Shown in pieces: positions 36,645 to 45,182 of a stretch of 64,000 nt of DNA. The stretch is from Anaerolineae bacterium (GTDB lineage: Bacteria; Chloroflexota; Anaerolineae; Aggregatilineales; JAFGMM01), in assembly GCA_027494055.1 (NCBI GenBank), contig JAOSJO010000026.1, forward strand, positions 5,094 to 69,093, written 5' to 3'. A program made the position numbers and the translations under genes. The notes beneath the pieces were generated by a model. The model searched no databases. It was not told where the DNA came from and saw nothing but the letters and a program-made list of their open reading frames with translations. How positions within the stretch are numbered: position 1 is the first letter of the stretch; every line of letters begins with the position of its first letter.

Positions 36645-37082
36645 ATGCAACCTGACGCGCGCGACGGCAGCCTGCTGCTCCTCTTCGACGGCACCTGAGG
36701 CTTCTGAACGCGCGCGGTCGGGTGGGTGAAGGCGCTCGACCGCCACGGTCGCGTGACGACCGTCCCCTTCCAGAAGCCAGGCGCGCCGGAGTCGGTGGGC
36801 CTCACCCCGGCGGCGTGCGCGGCGGCGGCCTGGGCCGTCGATGCGGAAGGCCGGCGCTACCGAGGGGCCGGTGCGGTCCATGCGGCGCTGGCGTGCGCGC
36901 TGGGCGCGCCCATCCTGCTCAAGCTGTATGCGCTCCCCCTCATCCGGCCTGCCGCTGACGCCATTTATGGGTGGGTCGCGGCGCACAGGTCGCACCTCCC
37001 CGGCGTGACGCCGCACTGCGCGCAGCATCCGGAGGATTGCGGCGGCGCACCCGAAAGATTCCGCAGCCAGGATGCGTCTTGA
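36645..37082 (+). CDS. DCC-family (DUF393) thiol-disulfide oxidoreductase, probable double selenoprotein
   Basis: A single frame from ATG 36645 to 37082 with two internal TGA codons (36696-36698 and 36705-36707). The start reads LLLLFDGT-TGA-GF-TGA-TRAVGWVKALDRHGR; in DUF393 this is DGxCxxC, so both TGA replace the two redox cysteines. The frame then continues with family features: FQKPGAPESVGLTP, AWAVDAEGRRYRGAGAV and ADAIYGWVAAHRSHLPG. A hairpin placed 17 nt after the second TGA fits a SECIS. Sequencing error would need two independent Cys-to-TGA changes at exactly these sites. Predicted role: disulfide redox chemistry. The ribosome site is weak. Confidence 0.75.
36714..36743 (+). promoter_or_regulatory. 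Candidate bacterial SECIS element (DCC gene)
   Basis: Stem GCGGTCG/CGACCGC extended by GGT/GCT (with two G-T pairs) to 10 bp, with a 10-nt loop GGGTGAAGGC starting with GG. The loop begins 17 nt after the second TGA and 26 nt after the first, inside the range known for bacterial SECIS. Confidence 0.5.
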
Positions 37083-37181
37083 TGGCTGAGGCCCGCCACC
37101 GGTTGACGAGGCGGCGGGCGCTTCACCGGTACTATGTGCCTGGATTTGCTGCACCGCGTGCAGCACCGAAGGAGATGCGCG

Positions 37182-38654
37182 TTGGACGATCCGAAACCGA
37201 TCAGCCTGGTCATCTTCGGCGCGACAGGGGACCTGACCCGGCGCAAGCTGGTGCCGGCGCTGTTCAGCCTCAGCCAGAAGGGCCGCCTGCCGGACAACGT
37301 GCAGATCGTCGGCGTGGCGCGCCGCTCGTGGGATCACGAGAAGTTTCGCGCGGTGATGCGCGAGGGCGCAGTGCAGTTCGACGAAGACCTGTTCACGCCC
37401 GACGCCTGGGAGGCGTTCGCGCAGCGCCTGTGGTACTCGCGCGGTGACGTTGACCACACCGAATGCTACGAAAACCTGAAAGCGTTTCTGGCAGAGCTGG
37501 AAAGCGGCGAGAGCAACCGCCTCTACTACCTGGCGACCGCGCCGGATTACTTCCCGGTCATCGTGCGCCGCCTCGGCCATCACCAGATGCACTGCGAGGA
37601 TTGCGGCTGGTGCCGCCTCGTGGTCGAGAAGCCCTTCGGCCACGATCTGGCGTCGGCGCATGACCTCAACAGTGCGATCCACGAGGTGTTCGACGAGCGG
37701 CAGGTCTACCGCATCGACCACTACCTGGGCAAAGAGACCGCGCAGAACATCCTGTTCTTCCGCTTTGCCAACACCATCTTCGAGCCGGTGTGGAACCGGC
37801 GCTACGTGGATCACGTGCAGATCACGGTGGCCGAGAGCGTGGACGTGGGCGAACGCGCCGGCTTCTACGACAAGACGGGGGTGCTGCGCGATATGTTCCA
37901 GAACCACCTGCTGCAACTGCTCAGCCTGGTGGCGATGGAGCCGCCCGCGTCGTTCAACGCCGACGCCGTACGCAACGAGAAGGTCAAGGTGTTGAGCGCG
38001 GTCCAGCCTATCGCGCTCGCAGACACGGTGCGCGGCCAGTACGCCGGCTATCGCGACCTCACCGGCGTGCCGTCCAATTCCGAGACGCCAACCTACGCCG
38101 CGATGAAGCTCTACATCAACAACTGGCGCTGGCAGGGCGTGCCCTTCTACCTGCGCTCTGGCAAGGCGCTGACCCGCAAGACCACCGAGATCATCGTGCA
38201 GTTCCAGTCGCCGCCGCACGTGATGTTCGACCTGCCGGCGGACCAGCAAATGACGCCGAATTACCTCTCGCTGTGCATCCAGCCCGACGAGGGCATCCAC
38301 CTGACCTTCGAAACCAAGGTGCCCGACTCGCCCCTGGAGATGCGCTCGGTAGACATGGACTTTCACTACCGCGAATCGTTCAGCGAGACCAGGCTCCCTG
38401 ACGCCTACGAGCGCCTGCTGCTCGACGCGCTCAACGGCGACGCCTCGCTCTTCACGCGCAGCGACGAGATTGAGATAGCGTGGAAGCTCATCGATCCGGT
38501 GATCGCCGCCTCCGCATCCTCCGACGCGCCGCCGCTCGCGATCTACGAGCCGGGCAGCGCAGGGCCGCATGAGGCGGATGACTTCATCGCGCGCGATGGG
38601 CGCATGTGGCGGCTGGGCTGCGGCGAACCGGGGATTCACTGCAATGCATGTTGA
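37182..38654 (+). CDS. zwf: Glucose-6-phosphate 1-dehydrogenase
   Basis: 490 residues. NADP site VIFGATGDLTRRKLVPALFSL at the N terminus, VVEKPFGHDL, and the active-site RIDHYLGKETAQNI; C-terminal FYLRSGKALTRK. The TTG at 37182 has AAGGAG seven bases upstream and gives the usual distance to the glycine motif. It catalyses entry into the oxidative pentose phosphate route. Its end overlaps pgl by 11 bp. Confidence 0.97.
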   Translation: MDDPKPISLVIFGATGDLTRRKLVPALFSLSQKGRLPDNVQIVGVARRSWDHEKFRAVMREGAVQFDEDLFTPDAWEAFAQRLWYSRGDVDHTECYENLKAFLAELESGESNRLYYLATAPDYFPVIVRRLGHHQMHCEDCGWCRLVVEKPFGHDLASAHDLNSAIHEVFDERQVYRIDHYLGKETAQNILFFRFANTIFEPVWNRRYVDHVQITVAESVDVGERAGFYDKTGVLRDMFQNHLLQLLSLVAMEPPASFNADAVRNEKVKVLSAVQPIALADTVRGQYAGYRDLTGVPSNSETPTYAAMKLYINNWRWQGVPFYLRSGKALTRKTTEIIVQFQSPPHVMFDLPADQQMTPNYLSLCIQPDEGIHLTFETKVPDSPLEMRSVDMDFHYRESFSETRLPDAYERLLLDALNGDASLFTRSDEIEIAWKLIDPVIAASASSDAPPLAIYEPGSAGPHEADDFIARDGRMWRLGCGEPGIHCNAC

Positions 38655-39360
38655 GGTCTACCCCGACTCCGAGGCGCTGGCGCACGGCGCGGCGGCGCAT
38701 TTCGTGCGGCTGGCGGCGGTGGCCATCGTGGAACACGGGCGTTTCAGCGTCGCGCTCGCCGGCGGCTCGACGCCAGAGGCGATGCACCGCGCCCTCGCCT
38801 CCGAGGCGTTCGCGCCGCTCGTGGACTGGGAGCGGTTGCACGTCTTCTGGGGCGACGAGCGCTGCGTGCCGCCCGACCACGCCGAGAGCAACTACCGCAT
38901 GGCGCGCGAGACGCTGCTCGACGGCGTGCCCGTCCCGGCGCGCAACCTCTACCGGATGCGCGCCGAGATCGGCCCGGAGGCGGCGGCGGACGAATACGAG
39001 GCGGCGCTGCGCGCGTTCTTCGGCGCGGACGGCCCGCCGCGCTTCGACCTGGTCTTCCTCGGCATGGGTGACGACGGGCACACGGCCTCGCTCTTCCCCG
39101 GCACGGCGGCGGTCCACGAGACGGCGCGCTGGGTGGCAGCGCATCATGTCGCGAAGCTCGGTGCGTGGCGGGTCACGCTCACGCCCGCCGTGCTCAACGC
39201 CGCCGCCAACGTGATCTTCCTGGTCGCCGGCGCGCACAAGGCCGCCCGCCTCAGAGAAGTGCTGCACGGCCCCTACCAGCCCGACGCGCTGCCGGCGCAG
39301 GTCGTCAAACCGGCGGCGGGACGCCTGCTCTGGTTGGTGGATCATGCGGCGGTGGCGTGA
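38644..39360 (+). CDS. pgl: 6-phosphogluconolactonase
   Basis: 238 residues of the SOL/DevB family: FSVALAGGSTPEAMHRAL, HVFWGDERCVPPDHAESNY, FDLVFLGMGDDGHTASLFPG and NVIFLVAGAHKA. It hydrolyses the lactone made by zwf, with which it is translationally coupled. ATG at 38644 lies inside the end of zwf. Confidence 0.95.
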   Translation: MHVEVYPDSEALAHGAAAHFVRLAAVAIVEHGRFSVALAGGSTPEAMHRALASEAFAPLVDWERLHVFWGDERCVPPDHAESNYRMARETLLDGVPVPARNLYRMRAEIGPEAAADEYEAALRAFFGADGPPRFDLVFLGMGDDGHTASLFPGTAAVHETARWVAAHHVAKLGAWRVTLTPAVLNAAANVIFLVAGAHKAARLREVLHGPYQPDALPAQVVKPAAGRLLWLVDHAAVA

Positions 39361-39444
39361 CGCCCCGCTCTGGGAGGGCGCGCAGGGGCACAGGCCGCTG
39401 AGCGCCGCGCCCCTGCGCCGTGCGTATCAGGAATACCGGCCGGC

Positions 39445-40862
39445 TCAATCCCCGCTGGCTCTCGTCTGCCCGACCGGACGCGCCGCCACGGGCGCTTCCT
39501 CCAGTGTGCCCTCAGGTTCGACGGCGTGTTCGGGTACCGGGAAGACCTGGAAGATCAGGTTGAGCGCGATGCCCAGCACCGCTGACATGGCTATCGCGGG
39601 CAACTGCATTCCGGCGACCGGGAGCATCCCCCCTCGAACACCGAGCCGCCAATGCCGACGACCAGGATCGCGGCCCCAATGGCGAGCTGGCGCGGATCGA
39701 AGAGGTTGACCCGTTCCGCCATCATCAGCGCCACGCCCTGGAGGGCGATCACGCCGAACAGATAGATCGCCAGGCCGCCGGTCACGGCGGTGGGCAGCGT
39801 CCCGACCAGGGCGCCAAGCTTCCCCACAAAGGCCAGCAGCATGGCGATGACGCCCGCCGCCGCCAGCACCGCCGACGAGTAGTTGCGCGTGATCGCCATG
39901 AGCGAGTTGTTCTCGCCGTAGTTCGTGCCCGCGCACCCGCCCAGCAGGCCGTTGATCGTGTCGCCGATGCCGTCGAGCACCAGGTTGAGGCCGATCAGCC
40001 GGCTCACGCCCGGTTTGGGGCGCTTCAACTGGTCGGCCAGGCGGTCGATGTACAGGCTGATCTGGTAGAGGTGCGCCGTGCTCTCCGGGATGGTGGCGAT
40101 GGCGATGGGCGCAATCGCCAGTACTGCCGTGAGCAGGTTGGGATTCGCGAAGTCCGGCAGGGTGAAGCTGGGCGCGGCAAGCCACGCGGCCTCGTTGACC
40201 GGCGCGAAGTCCACCAGCCCGGCGACCAGCGCCACAGCATAGCCCACCACCGCGCCCAGGAGCACCGGCAGCATCCCCAGCAGCCCGCGCCCCCGCAGGT
40301 AGACCGAGAACAGGATGGTGACGACGAGCGTGACCATCGCCACCAGCCACCAGGTGTTGCTCGGCGTGGGGTTGCCGGCTGCATCCACCACGCAGCCCTG
40401 GCACATGCCGGAGGCCATGTCGAGCGCCGTCTTCGCCAGTGAAATGCCAATCACGATGGCGACCGAACCGGTGACAATCGGCGGCAGGATGCGGTCGAGG
40501 ATGTCTTTGCCGGCTGCGCGCACGATAAGGCCTACAAGGATGTTGAGAATGCCCGTCACCACGATGCCGGCCTGGGCGAGCTGCACGCCGCCCCATTCCG
40601 CGCTCACGACGGCATACACGGCGGCGATGTAGCTGAAGCTTGAGCCGTAGTACATGGGAATGCGCCCGCGCGACCCCAGGATCGCGACAAACGTCGCCAG
40701 CCCGGAGGCGAAGAGCGTCACCGCCACGTCGAAGCCGGTGAGGAGCGCGACCAGCACCGTCGCCGGGAACATGGTCAAAACGTGTTGCAGCCCCAGGCTC
40801 ACCAGCGCGGGTGGGTTGGGGCGGTCTTGTGGCAGATATCCGAAGGTTTTCTGCTGCGCCAT
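39445..40862 (-). CDS. uraA: Uracil/xanthine permease (NCS2), frameshifted
   Basis: About 472 codons with one frame change at a run of six C near 39630. Around 13 hydrophobic segments; NCS2 signatures include LGLQHVLTMFPATVLVALLTG, MYYGSSFSYIAA, ATIPESTAHLYQIS (the substrate-binding Glu region) and GGCAGTNYGENNSLMAITRNYSS. Imports uracil (or a related base) with protons. ATG at 40862 after GGGGGAA. Leader contains an attenuator-like terminator and strong promoter. Confidence 0.9.
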
Positions 40863-40982
40863 GGTGTTTCCCCCTTTGGTTGGTTTCAACGATGCGTCCA
40901 TCTCAGTGGTTTCGTGCTATGTGTGCATCGCGTTTCCTCCGCTTCGGTTCCGCGCTCGCCGGTCAGGCCAGGCAGCCGACAT

Positions 40983-41015
40983 AAAAAAAGGCCCCTGGTC
41001 CGTTGGACCAAGGGC
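40983..41015 (-). terminator. Attenuator-type terminator in the uraA leader
   Basis: 10-bp stem CCCTTGGTCC/GGACCAGGGG with a 3-nt loop and seven T, inside the untranslated leader 120 bp before the uraA start. Upstream hairpin-forming sequences (CCCACATGTGGG at about 41062-41073 and GGGAGTC/GACTCTCCC at about 41038-41063) could make alternative structures. Confidence 0.8.
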
Positions 41016-41136
41016 TTCGAATGCCGACTCCGGGATTGGGGAGAGTCCCCCAGGAGACTCCCACATGTGGGGGTGTAAGCTCCCGAACTCCCTATCCCTG
41101 GTGCGTCGTGCGACATGGCTCTGTACCTAAGCGGGA

Positions 41137-41164
41137 AGTATAGTTCGTTTTTCGCGTCTGTCAA
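41137..41164 (-). promoter_or_regulatory. Sigma-70 promoter of uraA
   Basis: TTGACA (41164-41159), 16-bp spacer, TATACT (41142-41137); start near 41130, so the leader is about 270 nt. Confidence 0.85.
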
Positions 41165-41178
41165 ATTCTCGTATAGAC

Positions 41179-41197
41179 TAGCTCCCTGGGAGCTACC
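41179..41197. repeat. AGCTCCCTGGGAGCT palindrome
   Basis: Perfect 15-bp palindrome just upstream of the uraA promoter, related to copies near 28340 and 21293. Confidence 0.6.
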
Positions 41198-41253
41198 AAT
41201 TGTCCCGTTGTGGCGTCACGCCGAGGACGTGGCCGCGCGGCGGGGCGCTCGCG

Positions 41254-42492
41254 CTACTGCGCCGGCAGCCCCCAGACCCACACGCCGCCGTCCGCGCTGC
41301 CGGTCGTGAGCAGGTCGCCCTGGGCGTTGAACGCCAGGCTCGTGACCGCGCCGGAGAACTGCGTGATGACGGCAATCTCCGCGCCCGTCGCGGCGTTCCA
41401 CAGCTTGACCGCGCCGTCCGCGCCCGCCGTCGCGAGCAGCGTGCCGTCCACGCTGAACGCCATGCTGATGATCGCGTCGCTGTGCGCCGCTACCGTCGCA
41501 AGCTGCGCCTGCGCGACCGGGTCCCAGAAGATCACGGTCCCCGCCGCGTCGCCGGACGCCAGGCGGGGCTGCGCCTCGGTGAGGCCGAGCGCCGCCGCGT
41601 CAGGCTGGATCGCCGCAAGCGCGGTCACTGCCGCCGCGTGCGGCTCGCCGGCGAGCGGGGCCTGCTCGGCAGCGCCGGCCGCGTCCCACAGGCGCACCGT
41701 GCCATCCTCGTAGCCGGCGGCGATCTGCCCGTCGGTGACGAACAGAACGACGGTCACGGGGCTGTCATGCTGGAAGGCGTTCAACCGCGCCATCTCGCCC
41801 GCGTTCGCCGCGCCGAGCGGCGCGGGGCCGAGCGGTTCGATGTAGTAATCGGCGTCCTGGCCCTCAGCGACCCAGCCCGTGAAGCTGCCGTAGGTCGCCT
41901 GCCACCACACCATCTCCTCGCCGCACTGCGGCCCGCCGACTACGCTGAGCCGCGCGCCCGGTGGAATCTGCACGAGCAACTCACCGGTCGTCGCGGGCGC
42001 GCTGCGCAGGTTGCTGGGGAGGCCGTCGCGGGTCACGCGCGCCTCTTTCCCCACCTCGACGCGGGGGGCGAGGTACGTCGGGTCGGCGGCGGGGTCGCAG
42101 GGCACGGGGTCGCCAGGGCCGGGAGTCGGCGTCGGCGGCAGCGCCTCAGCCGGCCGGCCCTCCGCGCACAGCACCACGATCTGGCCGTCAGCGGAGACGC
42201 GGTAGTCGTACTCAACATCGTCATACGTCGTGAACAGAATCTGGAAGCCGCGCGTCTGGACCTGGCTGTAGACGCCGTCCGGCGCGGGACAACCGAGGCT
42301 GGTATCCGCGAAGAACTGCTCCGCCCAGGTCCACGCCTTGAGGTCTGTCAGCGTGACCTCAGACCCCAGGCGCGCGCTCAGGTTGGCAAGCGCCTGGTCG
42401 ATCAGTTCGGTTGGCTCTTCTTGCGCCTGCGTCAGCGCGACCGGAATCAACAAGGCAAGCAGAACCACCAGTGCAAGACTGCGCCTAGACAT
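41254..42492 (-). CDS. Secreted SH3/WD40-repeat protein
   Basis: 412 residues. Signal peptide (LALVVLLALLIPVALTQAQ); an N-terminal domain with SLGCPAPDGVYSQVQTRGFQI and YDYRVSADGQIVVLC, found repeatedly in Chloroflexota secreted proteins; a Pro-rich linker; an SH3-like segment (NLRSAPATTGELLVQIPPGA); then WD40 blades (GYEDGTVRLWDAAG, ASGDAAGTVIFWDP, ATAGADGAVKLWNAATG, TGSADGGVWVWG). Extracytoplasmic scaffold; ligand unknown. GGAGAGAGG precedes the ATG. Confidence 0.88.
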   Translation of the reverse strand: MSRRSLALVVLLALLIPVALTQAQEEPTELIDQALANLSARLGSEVTLTDLKAWTWAEQFFADTSLGCPAPDGVYSQVQTRGFQILFTTYDDVEYDYRVSADGQIVVLCAEGRPAEALPPTPTPGPGDPVPCDPAADPTYLAPRVEVGKEARVTRDGLPSNLRSAPATTGELLVQIPPGARLSVVGGPQCGEEMVWWQATYGSFTGWVAEGQDADYYIEPLGPAPLGAANAGEMARLNAFQHDSPVTVVLFVTDGQIAAGYEDGTVRLWDAAGAAEQAPLAGEPHAAAVTALAAIQPDAAALGLTEAQPRLASGDAAGTVIFWDPVAQAQLATVAAHSDAIISMAFSVDGTLLATAGADGAVKLWNAATGAEIAVITQFSGAVTSLAFNAQGDLLTTGSADGGVWVWGLPAQ

Positions 42493-42587
42493 ACCCTCTC
42501 TCCTTAACCGTTAGAATTGTGCTTAAGCAATGTTGTCATACGGTAGGGATGCTACCACATCGCCGGGCAGGACGCCCAATGCCCGTC

Positions 42588-44177
42588 CTACCGCCCGCCG
42601 CCGATGAGTCGCCGCCCGCCGGACGCGAGCACCAACCCCACGTAGGTGAGGAAGCCGAGGCCGGCGGGGACGGCGACGACGAGCGTCTCGCTGACGAGGC
42701 CGTCGCCGGCCAGCGGCCCGCCGGCCAGGCGCAGCGCCGCCAGCGCGACCACGCTCATCACCAGGGAGGCGAGCAGCGCGCGCGCCGTCGTGCTCGTCAG
42801 CCGCTGGCCGCCCATGTCGCCGATGCGCCGCCGGAGCAGGTACGCGCTCACGCCGGCGTGCGTCACGTGCTTGGCCGAGTCGGCGATCATGAGGCTGAAG
42901 AGGCCGAGCGGGCCGATCAGCGAGAGCGCCACGATCATGTACACGACGATGCTGAACACGCCCACCAGCGCCGGCGTGAGGGTGTCCTGCTGCGCGTAGA
43001 AGGCGTAAACCAGGAGCAGGTCGATGGCGGCGAAGGGCAGGCCGATCAGGTAGAGGCGCAGCGCCAGCGTCGTCATCACCGTGTCCTGCGCGGTGAACTC
43101 GCCGTGCTCCAGGATCAGGTTGATGACCGGCCCGGCGAGCACGAACAGCCCCACCGCCGCCGGCACGATGAGCAAAGTGACCATGCGGAGGCCCTGCCCC
43201 AGCGTGGATTTGAAGCCGCCGTTCAGGGCGACCGCCTGCCGCGACAGGGTGGGCAGAATCGCGATGGAGATCGCGGTCGCCACCAGGCCGTGCGGCAGTT
43301 GGGTAAGCTGCGTGGCGTACTCCATGTACGAGATGCTCGCCTCGCCGGTGTGCGACGCCAGGTTGTAGCTGACCGGGCGCAGGATGAGCACGTCAACGAC
43401 GAGCGACAGCATCACGGGACCGTAGAGCGCAAAGATGCGGCGCACGCCGGGGTGCCGCCAGTTCAGCGTGAAGCGGAGCCGCGCATCGCGCAGGCCGGGC
43501 AGTTGCAGCAAAACCTGCGTGACCGATCCCAGCAGCCAGCCCAGCGCCATCGCCGTGATCGCCAGCCGGTCGGCCAGGAGCAGCGTCGTCGCCACGATCA
43601 CGCCGTTGAACGCCGCGCCGACGAAGGCCGGCAGCGAGAAGCGCTTCAGCGCGTAGAGCAGGCCCGTCAACACCGTGGCGAGGCTGAGGAAGAGGATGGC
43701 CGGGGCGGTGATGCGCAGCAGGTCGCTGGCGAGCGCCTGCACCTCGGCGGAGGCCCCGCTGCTTACCGCGTAGACCAGCGCCGGCGCGAGCAGCTCGACC
43801 AGCAGCACCAGCGCGGCCATGGCCGCCGCCACCAGGCTGAGCATGGCGCTTGTCAATTGCCAGAGCGCCGCCTTGCCGTGCTGGCTCGCATACGCGCTGA
43901 ACACGGGCACCAGCGCCGAGGAAGCGTGCCCGCCGATGAGGAGGTCAAAGACGCTGCGCGGGATGATGACGGCGATGCGGAAGGCGTCCACCAGCGCGCC
44001 CGCGCCGAAGAAGTTGGCAATCAGCGTCTCGCGCGCCAGCCCCAGGACGCGGCTGGCGACGTTGCCGAGCGCCACCACGCTCGCGGCGCGCGCAATGCCG
44101 CGCGACACGGCGGGGTCGGTCAACGCTTCTTCGGTGACCGCTTCGTTTGGGGCTGCCTCACCTAAGGGGATACTCAA
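42588..44177 (-). CDS. murJ: Lipid II flippase MurJ
   Basis: 529 residues with 13-14 membrane helices. MVF-family features: SRVLGLARETLIANFFGAGALVDAFRIAVIIP near residue 40, then SALVPVFS, QLTQLPHGLVATAISIAILPTLSRQA and FAFYAQQDTLTPALVG-like YAFYAQQDTLTP. It moves lipid II across the membrane for wall synthesis. TTG at 44177 is preferred because AGGAG lies eight bases upstream; a GTG two codons earlier is too close. Co-directional with a small membrane-protein gene upstream. Confidence 0.92.
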   Translation of the reverse strand: MSIPLGEAAPNEAVTEEALTDPAVSRGIARAASVVALGNVASRVLGLARETLIANFFGAGALVDAFRIAVIIPRSVFDLLIGGHASSALVPVFSAYASQHGKAALWQLTSAMLSLVAAAMAALVLLVELLAPALVYAVSSGASAEVQALASDLLRITAPAILFLSLATVLTGLLYALKRFSLPAFVGAAFNGVIVATTLLLADRLAITAMALGWLLGSVTQVLLQLPGLRDARLRFTLNWRHPGVRRIFALYGPVMLSLVVDVLILRPVSYNLASHTGEASISYMEYATQLTQLPHGLVATAISIAILPTLSRQAVALNGGFKSTLGQGLRMVTLLIVPAAVGLFVLAGPVINLILEHGEFTAQDTVMTTLALRLYLIGLPFAAIDLLLVYAFYAQQDTLTPALVGVFSIVVYMIVALSLIGPLGLFSLMIADSAKHVTHAGVSAYLLRRRIGDMGGQRLTSTTARALLASLVMSVVALAALRLAGGPLAGDGLVSETLVVAVPAGLGFLTYVGLVLASGGRRLIGGGR

Positions 44178-44260
44178 CGGCACTGCTCCTGGGGCGCTGC
44201 GAAGGGGACCATTACCGCGCCCCGCGCCATACCCTGCCCAGGGCGGACGGCGGGGCGGCG

Positions 44261-44851
44261 TCACACCTCGCCCGCGTAGTCAAAGCCCTGGTATGCGCCC
44301 GCCTCGTCAAACGCGAAGACCAGCCGCGCCGCCACCACGCGCCCGCTCTCGACGCGCACCGGCAGGAGGTAAGCGCCTTCCGCGTCCCGATATGCGCCCA
44401 GGACCGCGTCCACCTCCGCGCGGGTGGTCTTCCCCGGCGTGAACGCCGCGCGCAGGTAGGCGACGATGGGCGCGGGCGTGTTCTCCGTGAGCGGCGTGGC
44501 GATGTCGCACAGGGTGTCAAACGCCTCGGAGTAGCGCGGCACGCGCAGGCGCGCGCACAACTCCGCGCGCAGGTCCACCGATTGGCGATAGTCCCACCCG
44601 GAGTCGTTGGCGGGCGCGGTGGCTCTGGCCGGCGTGCGCGCCGGGGTAGGGTCAGGGGTGCGGGCGGTCGCAACCGGGTTGGCGGTCGCATTTGCGGTCG
44701 CAGGTGCAGCCTCAGGCTGCTGCGCCTCGAACTGCACCCGCACTGCCAGCGCCGCAATACAGGCCGCCGGGGCGCAGTACGCGACGAACACCGCCAGGAT
44801 GAGCATCCGCCAGCGCACGCCCCATCGCAGATTTGCCAGGAACCGCCGCAT
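44261..44851 (-). CDS. Hypothetical membrane-anchored protein
   Basis: 196 residues. One N-terminal helix (WRMLILAVFVAYCAPAACIAALAVRV), an Ala/Thr/Pro linker (ATANATANPVATARTPDPTPARTPAR) and a C-terminal globular part (LRVPRYSEAFDTLCDIATPL...FDEAGAYQGFDYAGEV). Family not recognised. Start at ATG 44851 places the helix close to the N terminus; an in-frame upstream extension lacks a good ribosome site. Confidence 0.6.
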   Translation of the reverse strand: MRRFLANLRWGVRWRMLILAVFVAYCAPAACIAALAVRVQFEAQQPEAAPATANATANPVATARTPDPTPARTPARATAPANDSGWDYRQSVDLRAELCARLRVPRYSEAFDTLCDIATPLTENTPAPIVAYLRAAFTPGKTTRAEVDAVLGAYRDAEGAYLLPVRVESGRVVAARLVFAFDEAGAYQGFDYAGEV

Positions 44852-45010
44852 CGTGTGTGTCCACGCTCCCTGTGTCAGGTGAAGGCCCGATGAGCAGCCG
44901 GATTGTACAACGTTCAGAGTCGGGCGTCCAATCCGCCGCAGGGGGCGCTTCATGCGTATGGTGACGGCCGGCGAACCGGGGCGCTGTCAGGAGTGTTTTG
45001 GGGAGGTCGC

Positions 45011-45038
45011 GTAGGGGCAAGGCATGCCTTGCCCCTAC
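45011..45038. repeat. Perfect 28-bp GTAGGGGC palindrome
   Basis: Arms GTAGGGGCAAGGCA and complement with no spacer; same family as 4005, 20466 and 56473. Confidence 0.8.
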
Positions 45039-45182
45039 AACTGATCCCGGCGCGCGATAGCGCCGCCGGGGTGAGGTGAAAAATGCTGAGACTGTCGGCC
45101 TGGCAGCGCGCATTCGCGTGCTGGCGTTAGAAAACGGTATTCATTATACTCACAACTGCACGGGAGGTTGCTGAGGTAAGCC

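Noticed and set aside
36609..38639. Very long open frame antisense to zwf (over 670 codons)
   Set aside because: Composition follows third-base GC of the zwf strand, and it resembles no family; zwf and the DCC gene explain the region. Similar antisense frames over rho, the dehydratase, murJ and the TPR gene were rejected for the same reason.
40983..41130. PyrR-binding site in the uraA leader
   Set aside because: The AGTCTCCTGGGGGACT hairpin is only loosely similar to the known PyrR loop; not enough to call.
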